A stretch of 5,564 bases of DNA. It comes from Rubrivivax sp. (GTDB lineage: Bacteria; Pseudomonadota; Gammaproteobacteria; Burkholderiales; Burkholderiaceae_C). The notes under the pieces are model-generated. The model did not search any database and had not been told where the DNA came from. It saw only the letters and a program-made list of their open reading frames with translations. Below, piece by piece: positions 1-5,564 of the stretch. The stretch is taken from contig JADZCL010000223.1 in the NCBI GenBank assembly GCA_020851615.1, positions 1 through 5,564 of the forward strand, given 5' to 3'. The translations under genes and the position numbers were made by a program. Position 1 is the first letter of the stretch. Each line of letters starts with the position of its first letter.

Positions 1-1278
1 AAGGACATCAAGGTCGTCAAGGTCGACAGCCACACGGTGCGCGTCGAGTTCCCACGCCCCACGCCGTTCTGGTCCGAGCCGCTGACGGGTATCGTCGGCT
101 GCATCCTGCCCAAGCACGTCTTCGAGCCCTTCATGGGCGCCAAGTCGCGCGAGAATCCGGCCAACCTCAAGCCCGTGGGCACCGGCCCGTACAAGATCAC
201 CGACTTCAAGCCCGGTGACCTGCTGCGCGCCGAGGCCAACAAGAACTATCACATCGCCAACCAGCCCTACTTCGATGCGCTCGAGATCAAGGGCGGCGGC
301 GACGCCACCAGCGCTGCTCGCGCCGTGCTGCAGACGGGCGAGTACGACATCGGCTGGAACCTTGCCGTCGAGGACGACATCCTCAAGCGGCTCGAAGCCG
401 CTGGCAAGGGCCGCATGGCATTCTACGAAGGCAGCGACATCGAGTTCGTGCTGCTCAACGTGACCGATCCCTGGAAGGAAGTCGACGGCGAGCGCGCCAG
501 CGCCAAGAGCAAGCACCCGGCCTTCAGCGACAAGGCGGTGCGTGACGCGATGAGCCTGCTGATCGACCGCAAGGGCATTGCCGAGGTGATCTACGGCCGC
601 GGGGCGATCACCACCTCGAACTTCCTCAACAACCCACCGCGCTACCGCAGCCCGAACACGGGTTACGAGTTCAGCATCGACAAGGCCAACCAGGTGCTCG
701 AGACCGCAGGCTGGAAGAAGGGCGCCGACGGCATCCGGGCCAAGGGCGGCGTGAAGCTCAAGTTCGTCTACCAGACCTCGGTCAGCAGCCCGCGCCAGAA
801 GTGCCAGGCCATCATCAAGGATGCCTGCGCCAAGGCCGGCATCGATCTCGAACTCAAGAGCGTGGTGGCGGCGGTCTACTTCGGCGGCGATTTCGCCAAC
901 CCCGATACGTACCAGAAGTTCTGGAGCGACATGGAGATGTACACCACGACCATGACGCAGCCCGATCCGCAGTTCTTCATGGAGCAGTTCACCACCGACC
1001 AGATCGCGCAGAAGGCCAACAAGTGGGCCAGCCGCAACCTCGCGCGCTGGAGCAACGCCGAGTACGACACCACCTTCAAGGCCGCGCAGGTCGAACTCGA
1101 CCCCGCCAAGCGCGCGGCGATGTTCATCAAGCTCAATGACCTGGTCGTCGTCGACAAGTACATCATCCCGCTCTTTGCGCGCCCGCGCCCCTACGGGATC
1201 GGCAACAAGCTGCACCCGGCCCTCTCGGCCTGGGACAACATGACCTGGGCCCTGGGCTACTGGTACAAGGACGCCTGA
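1..1278 (+). CDS. ABC transporter substrate-binding protein, family 5 (5'-truncated by window edge)
   Basis: This is the C-terminal 425 residues of an extracytoplasmic solute-binding protein of the SBP_bac_5 (DppA/OppA/NikA-like) family, which captures a ligand outside the inner membrane and hands it to an ABC permease. The frame is open from base 1 (KDIKVVKVDSHTVRV) and ends at TGA 1276-1278. A GTG at 37 lies inside the conserved stretch and is not the start. Family hallmarks include ILPKHVFEP and the KPVGTGPY turn. It aligns without gaps to residues 172-596 of the second binding protein in this window, with about 304 of 425 identical residues (my count), so about 171 N-terminal residues and the signal peptide lie upstream. 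The last ~60 residues diverge most, while both proteins end in WYKDA. A permease fragment follows 61 nt downstream, as expected for an SBP-permease operon. The ligand cannot be read from sequence; peptides, opines or other amino-acid derivatives are possible. Confidence 0.93.
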   Translation, partial: KDIKVVKVDSHTVRVEFPRPTPFWSEPLTGIVGCILPKHVFEPFMGAKSRENPANLKPVGTGPYKITDFKPGDLLRAEANKNYHIANQPYFDALEIKGGGDATSAARAVLQTGEYDIGWNLAVEDDILKRLEAAGKGRMAFYEGSDIEFVLLNVTDPWKEVDGERASAKSKHPAFSDKAVRDAMSLLIDRKGIAEVIYGRGAITTSNFLNNPPRYRSPNTGYEFSIDKANQVLETAGWKKGADGIRAKGGVKLKFVYQTSVSSPRQKCQAIIKDACAKAGIDLELKSVVAAVYFGGDFANPDTYQKFWSDMEMYTTTMTQPDPQFFMEQFTTDQIAQKANKWASRNLARWSNAEYDTTFKAAQVELDPAKRAAMFIKLNDLVVVDKYIIPLFARPRPYGIGNKLHPALSAWDNMTWALGYWYKDA

Positions 1279-1284
1279 GCACAG

Positions 1285-1310
1285 CCGGGGCCGCCCCAGG
1301 CCGGCCCCGG
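1285..1310 (+). promoter_or_regulatory. GC-rich intergenic stem-loop between binding protein and permease
   Basis: A perfect 9-bp inverted repeat, CCGGGGCCG at 1285-1293 and CGGCCCCGG at 1302-1310, encloses an 8-nt loop and starts 6 nt after the binding-protein stop codon. No T-run follows, so it is not a standard intrinsic terminator. In SBP-permease operons such stem-loops commonly protect the upstream message from 3' decay or partly terminate transcription, so that more binding protein than permease is made. That role is inferred here. GC-rich intergenic DNA can form such stems by chance. Confidence 0.45.
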
Positions 1311-1339
1311 GCCAACCGTCCCCTGCCCGCTTCGCGACC

Positions 1340-1744
1340 GTGCTCAACTACATCCTGCGGCGGCTGATGATCGCCCTGCCCAGCCTGCTGGGCATCAGCC
1401 TCGTGCTGTTCGTCGTGCTGGCGCTGGCGCCAGGCGACCCGTTCGAGGAACTGGCCACCAACCCCAACGTGCCGCCGGAAGTGCGCATGGCGCTGCGCGC
1501 GCAGTTCGGGCTGGACGATCCGGTCTGGGAGCGCTACGTGCGCTGGCTCACGAGCATGCTCAAGGGCGATTGGGGGTTTTCCTTCGTCAGCCGCATCAAC
1601 GTCGACGAGCTGATTGCGCAGCGCATCCCGGTCACGCTGGCGGTGATCGGCGCCTCGCAGATCGTGGCGCTGCTGATCGCCCTGCCAGTCGGCGTGCTGG
1701 CCGCCGTCAAGCCCTATAGCTGGTTCGATCGCATTGCCAGCACC
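1340..1744 (+). repeat. Left arm of imperfect inverted repeat (permease copy 1)
   Basis: These 405 bases pair as an inverted repeat with 1912-2316. The arms have equal length with no net indel: starts at 1340 and 2316, and inner ends at 1744 and 1912, are all symmetric about base 1828. The innermost 54 bases (1691-1744 against 1912-1965) differ at two positions only. Encoded proteins are identical at 120 of 135 residues. Homology continues outward through the binding-protein genes (1-1278 against 2409-3686), though the intergenic spacers differ (61 and 92 nt). The arms are paralogous operon segments and not a mobile element. Confidence 0.92.
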
Positions 1745-1911
1745 CTGGCCTTCGTCGGCTTCTCGCTGCCGACATTCTTCACCGGCATCCTCTTCATCCT
1801 GCTGTTCTCGATCCAGCTCGGCTGGTTGCCCTTCGTGTTCCGCTCCGACCTCTCCGAGACCGGCTGGGCCTGGTGGTGGGAGCAGCTCAAGCAGAGCATC
1901 ATGCCGGTGAT

Positions 1912-1921
1912 GGTGCTGGCG
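1912..1921. other. Inverted joint between the two permease copies (microhomology)
   Basis: GGTGCTGGCG at this point reads sensibly in both parents. On the plus strand it completes V-L-A of permease copy 1 (frame 1913-1921). On the minus strand it spells the Ala-Ser-Thr codons of copy 2 (CGCCAGCACC). Left of it the sequence is only copy 1, and right of it only the antisense of copy 2. The complementary GCCAGCACC also occurs at 1736-1744 in copy 1. Short shared sequence at an inverted joint is typical of microhomology-mediated rearrangement and also of inverted amplification chimeras. Confidence 0.85.
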
Positions 1922-2316
1922 ATGCGATCGAACCAGCTGTAGGGCTTGACGGCGGCCAGCACGCCCACCGGCAGCGCGACCAGCAAGGCCACGATCTGCG
2001 AGGCACCGATGACGGCCAGCGTGACCGGGATGCGCTGGCCGATCAGCGTGTCGACGTCGATGCGCGAGACGAAGGAAAAGCCCCAGTCGCCCTTGAGCAT
2101 GCTGAACAGCCAGTGCAGATAGCGCTGCCACACCGGGTCGTCGAGACCGAACTGCGCACGCAGCGCCATGCGCACCTCGGGCGGCACGCTGGCGTTGGTG
2201 GCCAGTTCCTCGAACGGATCACCCGGCGCCAGCGCGAGCACGGTGAACAGGATCAGGCTGATGCCGAGCAAGCTCGGCAGCGCGATCAACAGCCGGCGCA
2301 GGATGTAGTGGCCCAA
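1912..2316 (-). repeat. Right arm of imperfect inverted repeat (permease copy 2)
   Basis: This is the partner of 1340-1744. It carries codons 1-135 of permease copy 2 in reverse orientation, separated from the left arm by a 167-bp spacer (1745-1911) that belongs only to copy 1. Fifteen amino-acid differences spread along the arm, plus silent changes, show that it is a diverged paralogue and not a foldback copy of the left arm. Confidence 0.9.
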
Positions 2317-2360
2317 GGCGGAGACGTTCCGGTCGTGTGGTGGCAGGCTGAATCAACCGT

Positions 2361-2375
2361 GGCGCCGGCTGCGCC
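2361..2375 (-). promoter_or_regulatory. Weak intergenic hairpin between binding protein and permease, copy 2
   Basis: Within the 92-nt gap 2317-2408, GGCGC (2361-2365) and GCGCC (2371-2375) can form a 5-bp stem with a 5-nt loop. It occupies the place equivalent to the strong stem-loop of the first operon but is shorter and unrelated in sequence. Chance is a fair explanation at this GC content. Nothing else in the gap is recognisable. Confidence 0.2.
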
Positions 2376-2408
2376 GCGGGTGGTCTCAGACGGCTGTTGG
2401 GCCCAGAC

Positions 2409-4199
2409 TCAGGCGTCCTTGTACCAGTGGGCCAGGGCCCACATGTCGTTGTCCCAGCCGGACAACGGGGCCACCAGCTTGTTCACCGCTGCCGACACGC
2501 GCGGGCGATACACCACCGGCTGCACGTAGGCGTCGCTGCACACCACGTCGTTCATCTTGATGAACATGGCGGCGCGCTTGACGGGGTCGAGCTCGCCCTG
2601 CGCGGCCTTGTGCAGGTTGTCGTACTCGTCGCTGCGCCAGCGGCTGAGGTTTCGGCTGGCCCACTTGTTGACTTTCTGCGCGAACTCCCAGGAGCAGTAC
2701 TGCTCCATGAAGACCTGCGGGTCGGGCTGCGGCATGGTGGTGGTGTACATCTCCATGTCAGCCCAGAACTTCTGGTAGGTATCGGGGTTGGCCGTGTCGC
2801 CGCCGAAATACACGGATGCCGTCACGCTCTTGAGCTCGAGGTCGATGCCGGCCTTGGTGCAGGCGTCCTTGATGATGGCCTGCGTCTTCTGGCGCGGCTG
2901 GTTGACCGAGGTCTGGAAGACGAACTTGAGCTTGGTGTTGCCCTTGGCGCGGATGCCGTCGGCACCCTTCTTCCAGCCGGCTGCGTCCAGGATCTGGTTG
3001 GCCTTGTCGACGTTGAACTCGAACTTCAGGTTGTTGCTCTTGAACCTGGGTGGGTTGTTCAGGAAGTTCGGCGTCGCCACGCCGGTGCGGCCGTAGATGA
3101 AGTCCTGCACGCCCTTGCGGTCGATCAGCAGGCCCATCGCGTCGCGCACGGCCTTGTCCTGGAAGGCCGGGTGGCGGCTCTTGGCGCTGCCGCGTTCGCC
3201 ATCGACCTCGTTCCAGGGGTCGGCGTAGTTCAGCAAGATGAACTCGATGTTGCCGCCGGCGATGATGCTGACCTTGCCCTTGCCGCTGCCTTCCAGGCGC
3301 TTGAGGATCTCGTCCTCGACCTGCAGGTTCCAGGCGTAGTCGTATTCGCCGGTCTGCAGCACGGCGCGCGCGGCGCCGATGGCGTCGCCGCCGCCCTTCA
3401 TCTCGATGGCGTCGAAGGCAGGCCGGTTGGCGATGTGGTAGCTGGTGTTGGCCGTGCCACGCAGCATGTCACCCGGCTTGAAGTCGAGGAACTTGTACGG
3501 GCCCGTGCCCACCGGCTTGGTGTTGGCCGGGTTCTCGCGCGACTTGGCGCCAATGTAGGGCTCGAACACATGCTTGGGCAGGATCAGGCCCTGGATGCCG
3601 ACCAGCGGTTCGGCCCAGAATGGCGTCGACTTGGTGAAGGTCACGCGCACGGTGTGCGAATCGATCTTCTCGACCTTGAGGTCCTTGTAGGTGGCCACCG
3701 TCACCGTGGCGGTGGCCGGATCGCCCGCGTACTTGGCGGTGAAGACCACGTCGTCGGCCGTGAAGTCCTGGCCGTCGTGCCACTTGACACCGCGCTTGAG
3801 CTTCCAGGTCACGCTCTTGCCGTCGGCCGACAGGCCGCCGTTTTCGCGTGTCGGTGCCTCGGTCGCCAGGATCGGGATCAGGTTGCCTTCAGGATCCCAG
3901 CCGGCCAGCGGTTCGTAGAAGATGCGCGAGCCTTCCTGCTCCTTGGTGCCGGCCGCGAAGTGCGGGTTCAGGTGCACCGGACCCTGCCACCACAGCAGCT
4001 TGAGCGTGCCGCCACCACCTCGCTTGGTGGGCTTGTAGGGCGGGGCGGTCTGCGCTTGCGCAATGCCGTGATGCATCAGCATCATCGAAGCCATCGGCGC
4101 CGTCAGGCCGAGGCCGACCATGCGCCCGATGAAGCTGCGCCGCGGCAGCGATCCCTCACGCACCTGCTCGATCAGGCTGCGAATGTCTTTCTCTTCCAT
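2409..4199 (-). CDS. ABC transporter substrate-binding protein, family 5, with Tat signal peptide
   Basis: This is a complete 596-residue extracytoplasmic binding protein (SBP_bac_5; DppA/OppA/NikA-like). The ATG at 4199-4197 is chosen because GGAG lies 6 nt upstream and because the protein then begins with a proper export signal. An upstream TTG at 4283 would add 28 unlikely residues ahead of it. The signal has LPRRSFIGR (twin Arg at 20-21), a hydrophobic stretch ending near residue 45, and a likely cleavage after AQA (47-49), indicating Tat export of a folded protein. Family motifs follow: YEPLAGWDPEG (95-105), WKLKRGVKWHDGQDFTADDVVFT (starting at 132), then ILPKHVFEP and KPVGTGPY. It is about 72% identical, without gaps, to the partial binding protein at the left of the window. 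Length is slightly above the usual ~530-550 for this family. A truncated permease lies 92 nt downstream and a deacylase gene is divergent upstream. The ligand is unknown; a peptide or acylated amino acid would fit the context. Confidence 0.95.
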   Translation of the reverse strand: MEEKDIRSLIEQVREGSLPRRSFIGRMVGLGLTAPMASMMLMHHGIAQAQTAPPYKPTKRGGGGTLKLLWWQGPVHLNPHFAAGTKEQEGSRIFYEPLAGWDPEGNLIPILATEAPTRENGGLSADGKSVTWKLKRGVKWHDGQDFTADDVVFTAKYAGDPATATVTVATYKDLKVEKIDSHTVRVTFTKSTPFWAEPLVGIQGLILPKHVFEPYIGAKSRENPANTKPVGTGPYKFLDFKPGDMLRGTANTSYHIANRPAFDAIEMKGGGDAIGAARAVLQTGEYDYAWNLQVEDEILKRLEGSGKGKVSIIAGGNIEFILLNYADPWNEVDGERGSAKSRHPAFQDKAVRDAMGLLIDRKGVQDFIYGRTGVATPNFLNNPPRFKSNNLKFEFNVDKANQILDAAGWKKGADGIRAKGNTKLKFVFQTSVNQPRQKTQAIIKDACTKAGIDLELKSVTASVYFGGDTANPDTYQKFWADMEMYTTTMPQPDPQVFMEQYCSWEFAQKVNKWASRNLSRWRSDEYDNLHKAAQGELDPVKRAAMFIKMNDVVCSDAYVQPVVYRPRVSAAVNKLVAPLSGWDNDMWALAHWYKDA

Positions 4200-4205
4200 G
4201 TGCTT

Positions 4206-4209
4206 CTCC
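4206..4209 (-). promoter_or_regulatory. Ribosome binding site of the complete binding-protein gene
   Basis: On the minus strand GGAG is followed by AAGCAC and then ATG at 4199. The 6-nt spacing is near the bacterial optimum. This site decides the start codon against the longer in-frame option at 4283. Confidence 0.75.
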
Positions 4210-4255
4210 GGTTTCGTTAGCGGGTCCGTCGTGCACGGTGGCGCTGGGTGCGGCC

Positions 4256-4283
4256 ATCCTAGGGTACGGCCAAGCGGCGCCAA
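4256..4283 (-). promoter_or_regulatory. Possible sigma70-type promoter of the binding-protein gene
   Basis: On the minus strand TTGGCG (4283-4278) and TAGGAT (4261-4256) are separated by 16 bp, each matching the consensus hexamers at 4 of 6 positions. It would start transcription about 50 nt before the ATG at 4199. The match is moderate and GC-rich genomes often use weaker or other promoters. The rest of the divergent 273-nt gap (4200-4472) shows no clear operator, terminator or RNA, and no convincing promoter for the deacylase. Confidence 0.3.
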
Positions 4284-4472
4284 TCAGGGTCGACCCCGGG
4301 CCTGCCATGCTCGCCCGTCATGCAAGCGGCGTGCCTGTGCCCGTGCACCAAGTGCGTTCCGTTCGTGGCTGCCGATTGTGGCCGCTGCTGAGATACTCGC
4401 CCACGCCCCCATCCCCAGACAAACCCGAAGTCCCCGCACACGCCCATCGATCGCCAGCCAGCCCAGACCGCC

Positions 4473-5423
4473 ATGACCAGCATCCGCCTTGAAATCCTGC
4501 CGCCCGACATCTCGTGCTGGCGCCGCGGCAATCACGAGGCCGACTACGTGCACGTGCTGGACTCGGGCCGACCAGGGCCGCGCGTGCTGGTGCAGGCGCT
4601 GACCCACGGGAATGAGATCTGCGGTGCGCTGGCGCTGGAATGGCTGTTCGCGCAGAGCTTCGCGCCGCGGGCCGGGCAACTGACGCTGGTGTTTGCCAAC
4701 GTCGCCGCGTTCGAAAGCTTCGACCCCGACGCACCGCACCGCTCGCGTTATGTCGATGAAGACCTCAACCGGGTCTGGGCCGACGAGGTGCTGTTCGGGC
4801 CGCGCGACTCCAGCGAGCTGCGCCGTGCGCGTGAGCTGCGTGCCGTGGTCGATGGCGCCGACATCGTGCTCGACATCCATTCGATGCACGAGGACTGCCG
4901 GCCACTGATGGTTTGTGGCAGGGTCGACAAGAACGCCGACTACGCGCGGCGCCTGGGGGTTCCGGCTGACCTGCTGATCGACACCGGCCACCCGGCCGGA
5001 GTGCGCATGATCGAACGCGGCGGCCTGGGTGACCCGGCATCAGCGCGGCTGGCGCTGCTGATCGAATGTGGTCAGCACTGGGCCAGCGGCTCGCGTGATG
5101 TGGCGATCGACACCCTGGTACGCTTTCTGGCGCTCACAGGCCTGGCCGACGCCGACTGGGCGCGCCGCCATCAGCAGGTGCCGACGCCGGCCCGGAAGCG
5201 TCTGATCCGGGTCACCGAAGCGGTGGTTGCGCAGAGCGCTGACTTTCGCTTCCTGGTGCCGGTGTCGGGGCTGGGCGTGGTGGCCCGCAAGGGCACGCCG
5301 ATCGCGCAGGACGGCGATCACATCTGGCATGCGCCGTGCGACGACACGGTGCTGGTGATGCCGTCGCTCGAACACGTGCGTCCGGGCAACACCCAGGTGC
5401 GCCTGGGGCGGTTCGAAGACTGA
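4473..5423 (+). CDS. Succinylglutamate desuccinylase/aspartoacylase family zinc deacylase
   Basis: This is a complete 316-residue cytoplasmic hydrolase of the AstE/AspA family (M14-like fold), which cleaves the acyl group from N-acyl amino acids or related amides. Visible active-site elements: zinc ligands in THGNE (His45, Glu48), the substrate-binding Asn-Arg pair in VDEDLNR (Asn99, Arg100), the third zinc ligand in DIHS (His136), and the probable catalytic Glu198 in LLIECGQH. The C-terminal part from about residue 240 has a beta-rich look, as in other members. Length agrees with the family (about 310-340). The ATG at 4473 has no good Shine-Dalgarno upstream. It is divergent from the complete binding protein, with a 273-nt gap that could hold both promoters. 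Members of this family near peptide-type ABC transporters suggest uptake and then deacylation of an acylated amino compound, but that is inferred. All catalytic residues are present, so it is probably active. The exact substrate (acetyl, succinyl or other acyl; Asp, Glu, diaminobutyrate or other) cannot be told. Confidence 0.9.
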   Translation: MTSIRLEILPPDISCWRRGNHEADYVHVLDSGRPGPRVLVQALTHGNEICGALALEWLFAQSFAPRAGQLTLVFANVAAFESFDPDAPHRSRYVDEDLNRVWADEVLFGPRDSSELRRARELRAVVDGADIVLDIHSMHEDCRPLMVCGRVDKNADYARRLGVPADLLIDTGHPAGVRMIERGGLGDPASARLALLIECGQHWASGSRDVAIDTLVRFLALTGLADADWARRHQQVPTPARKRLIRVTEAVVAQSADFRFLVPVSGLGVVARKGTPIAQDGDHIWHAPCDDTVLVMPSLEHVRPGNTQVRLGRFED

Positions 5424-5437
5424 AGATTGGCCGCCGG

Positions 5438-5564
5438 CTACAGCGTGCCGAAAGCGCTGCCGGTCAGGCTGAAGCCGGTGAAGACCGCGCTGTCGGGGAA
5501 CAGGCTGTCCAGGCTGCGGCGCAGACGCAGCCGCGCCACCCGACGTTCAGGCTCAGGGCCGCCC
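5438..5564 (-). CDS. C-terminal end of an unrecognised protein (partial)
   Basis: The minus strand is open from the window edge (first full codon at 5563) to a TAG at 5440-5438, giving 41 residues that end in DSAVFTGFSLTGSAFGTL. Codons favour G/C in the third position (AGC, CTG, TTC, GGC), like the neighbouring genes. Its stop lies 14 nt beyond the deacylase stop, a normal convergent arrangement. I do not recognise the family. The piece is short enough that a chance open frame in GC-rich DNA cannot be excluded. No terminator hairpin is visible between the two stops. Confidence 0.5.
   Translation of the reverse strand, partial: GGPEPERRVARLRLRRSLDSLFPDSAVFTGFSLTGSAFGTL

Larger units (their letters stand above)
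1340..1942 (+). pseudogene. Truncated DppB-type ABC permease (copy 1), broken by an inverted joint
   Basis: This is the N-terminal part of an inner-membrane permease of the binding-protein-dependent transport family (DppB/OppB type). The start is a GTG at 1340 with no clear Shine-Dalgarno. Residues 1-194 are authentic: an ILRRL-leading first membrane helix (about 9-30), the APGDPFEELA motif (30-39), a periplasmic section with FGLDDPVWERY, and two more membrane helices at about 99-123 and 137-160. From 1922 the frame enters the antisense of the second permease, adds MRSNQL and stops at 1940-1942. Family members run to about 310-340 residues and carry an EAA loop in the second half that docks on the ATPase. 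That loop and the later helices are missing, so the product could not form a transport channel. Upstream lies its cognate binding protein. The reading frame is clean up to the joint, so the break is either recent or an artefact of amplification or assembly. Confidence 0.9.
1714..2316 (-). pseudogene. Truncated DppB-type ABC permease (copy 2), broken by an inverted joint
   Basis: On the minus strand this is a second inner-membrane permease fragment of the DppB/OppB type. The start is a TTG at 2316-2314, chosen because HYILRRLLIALPSLLG aligns with copy 1 from its own GTG start. Residues 1-135 (down to base 1912) are authentic and match copy 1 at 120 of 135 positions, with the last 22 identical. 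They cover the first membrane helix, APGDPFEELA, FGLDDPVWQRY and the second helix. After Thr135 the frame runs 65 codons through the antisense of copy 1 (starting ITGMMLCLSC), which is not permease-like, and stops at 1716-1714. The third helix onward and the EAA loop are lost, so the product is non-functional. Its cognate binding protein lies 92 nt upstream on the same strand. Whether the truncation exists in the cell depends on whether the joint is real. Confidence 0.88.

Noticed and set aside
1163..2131. A 322-codon minus-strand open frame across the permease joint
   Set aside because: Its product is low-complexity Arg/Ala/Gly/Gln/His-rich text antisense or out of frame to both permeases. 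It is a shadow, with no domain signal.
1340..2316. Inverted repeat as a simple self-foldback (snap-back) copy or as a transposon end
   Set aside because: The arms differ at 15 of 135 residues and the flanking binding proteins at about 28%, so the right arm was not copied from the left. There is no transposase and no terminal repeat or target duplication.
1873..2529. A 218-codon plus-strand open frame crossing permease 2 and the end of the binding protein
   Set aside because: It is antisense to two recognised genes, has biased low-complexity composition and begins inside permease 1 in another frame.
2397..4220. A 607-codon open frame on the plus strand opposite the complete binding protein
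   Set aside because: It mirrors the binding-protein gene in an antisense frame, a common effect of GC-rich codon bias. Its Val/Leu/Ala/Gly/His/Arg-rich product has no recognisable domain, while the minus strand encodes a clear family 5 protein.
4197..4283. Longer start (TTG at 4283) for the complete binding protein
   Set aside because: It adds 28 Pro-rich residues before a normal Tat leader and lacks the GGAG site found before the ATG at 4199. It also overlaps a plausible promoter.
4546..4557. Palindrome ACGTGCACGT as a possible operator
   Set aside because: It lies inside the deacylase coding region (Tyr-Val-His-Val codons) and has no matching full copy in the intergenic gap. The CGTGCAC fragments near 4230 and 4340 are too short to mean anything alone.
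4284..4991. Minus-strand open frame of 235 codons over the divergent gap and deacylase
   Set aside because: Most of it is antisense to the deacylase, whose catalytic motifs are intact on the plus strand. The part over the gap has no recognisable content.

Overview
The window is high-GC DNA with tightly packed genes, strong G/C third-position bias and Proteobacteria-style ABC transporter genes. A beta-proteobacterium of the Burkholderiales is my best guess, but that is inference from style and not a database match.

Layout: (1) Bases 1-1278 (+) hold the C-terminal 425 residues of a family 5 (peptide/opine/nickel type) ABC transporter substrate-binding protein, cut by the window edge. (2) Bases 1340-1921 (+) hold the first 194 codons of its DppB-type permease, which then breaks off. 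(3) Bases 2316-1912 (-) hold the first 135 codons of a second, paralogous permease, which breaks off at the same junction from the other side. (4) Bases 4199-2409 (-) hold a complete second substrate-binding protein of 596 residues with a twin-arginine signal peptide. (5) Bases 4473-5423 (+) hold a complete zinc-dependent deacylase of the succinylglutamate desuccinylase/aspartoacylase family, divergent from the second binding protein. (6) The last ~125 bases (-) look like the 3' end of an unrecognised gene that converges on the deacylase.

The main feature is that two paralogous binding protein-permease operons run into each other head-on and are fused inside their permease genes. This makes an imperfect inverted repeat centred near base 1828, with a 167-bp unpaired spacer. 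By eye the two binding proteins are identical at about 304 of 425 aligned residues with no gaps, and the permease N-termini at 120 of 135. Neither permease reaches the EAA loop that contacts the ATPase, so neither can work as it stands. The joint lies in a 10-base stretch compatible with both parents. That fits either a real microhomology-mediated rearrangement or an inverted chimera made during amplification or assembly. The sequence alone cannot separate these.

In an intact locus, the binding proteins would capture a peptide-like or acylated amino-acid-like ligand in the periplasm, the permeases and unseen ATPases would import it, and the deacylase could release the amino acid inside the cell. 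The pathway link is inferred from gene neighbourhood only. I see no CRISPR array, tRNA, rRNA, transposase or phage gene, and nothing that convincingly amounts to a new biological system.
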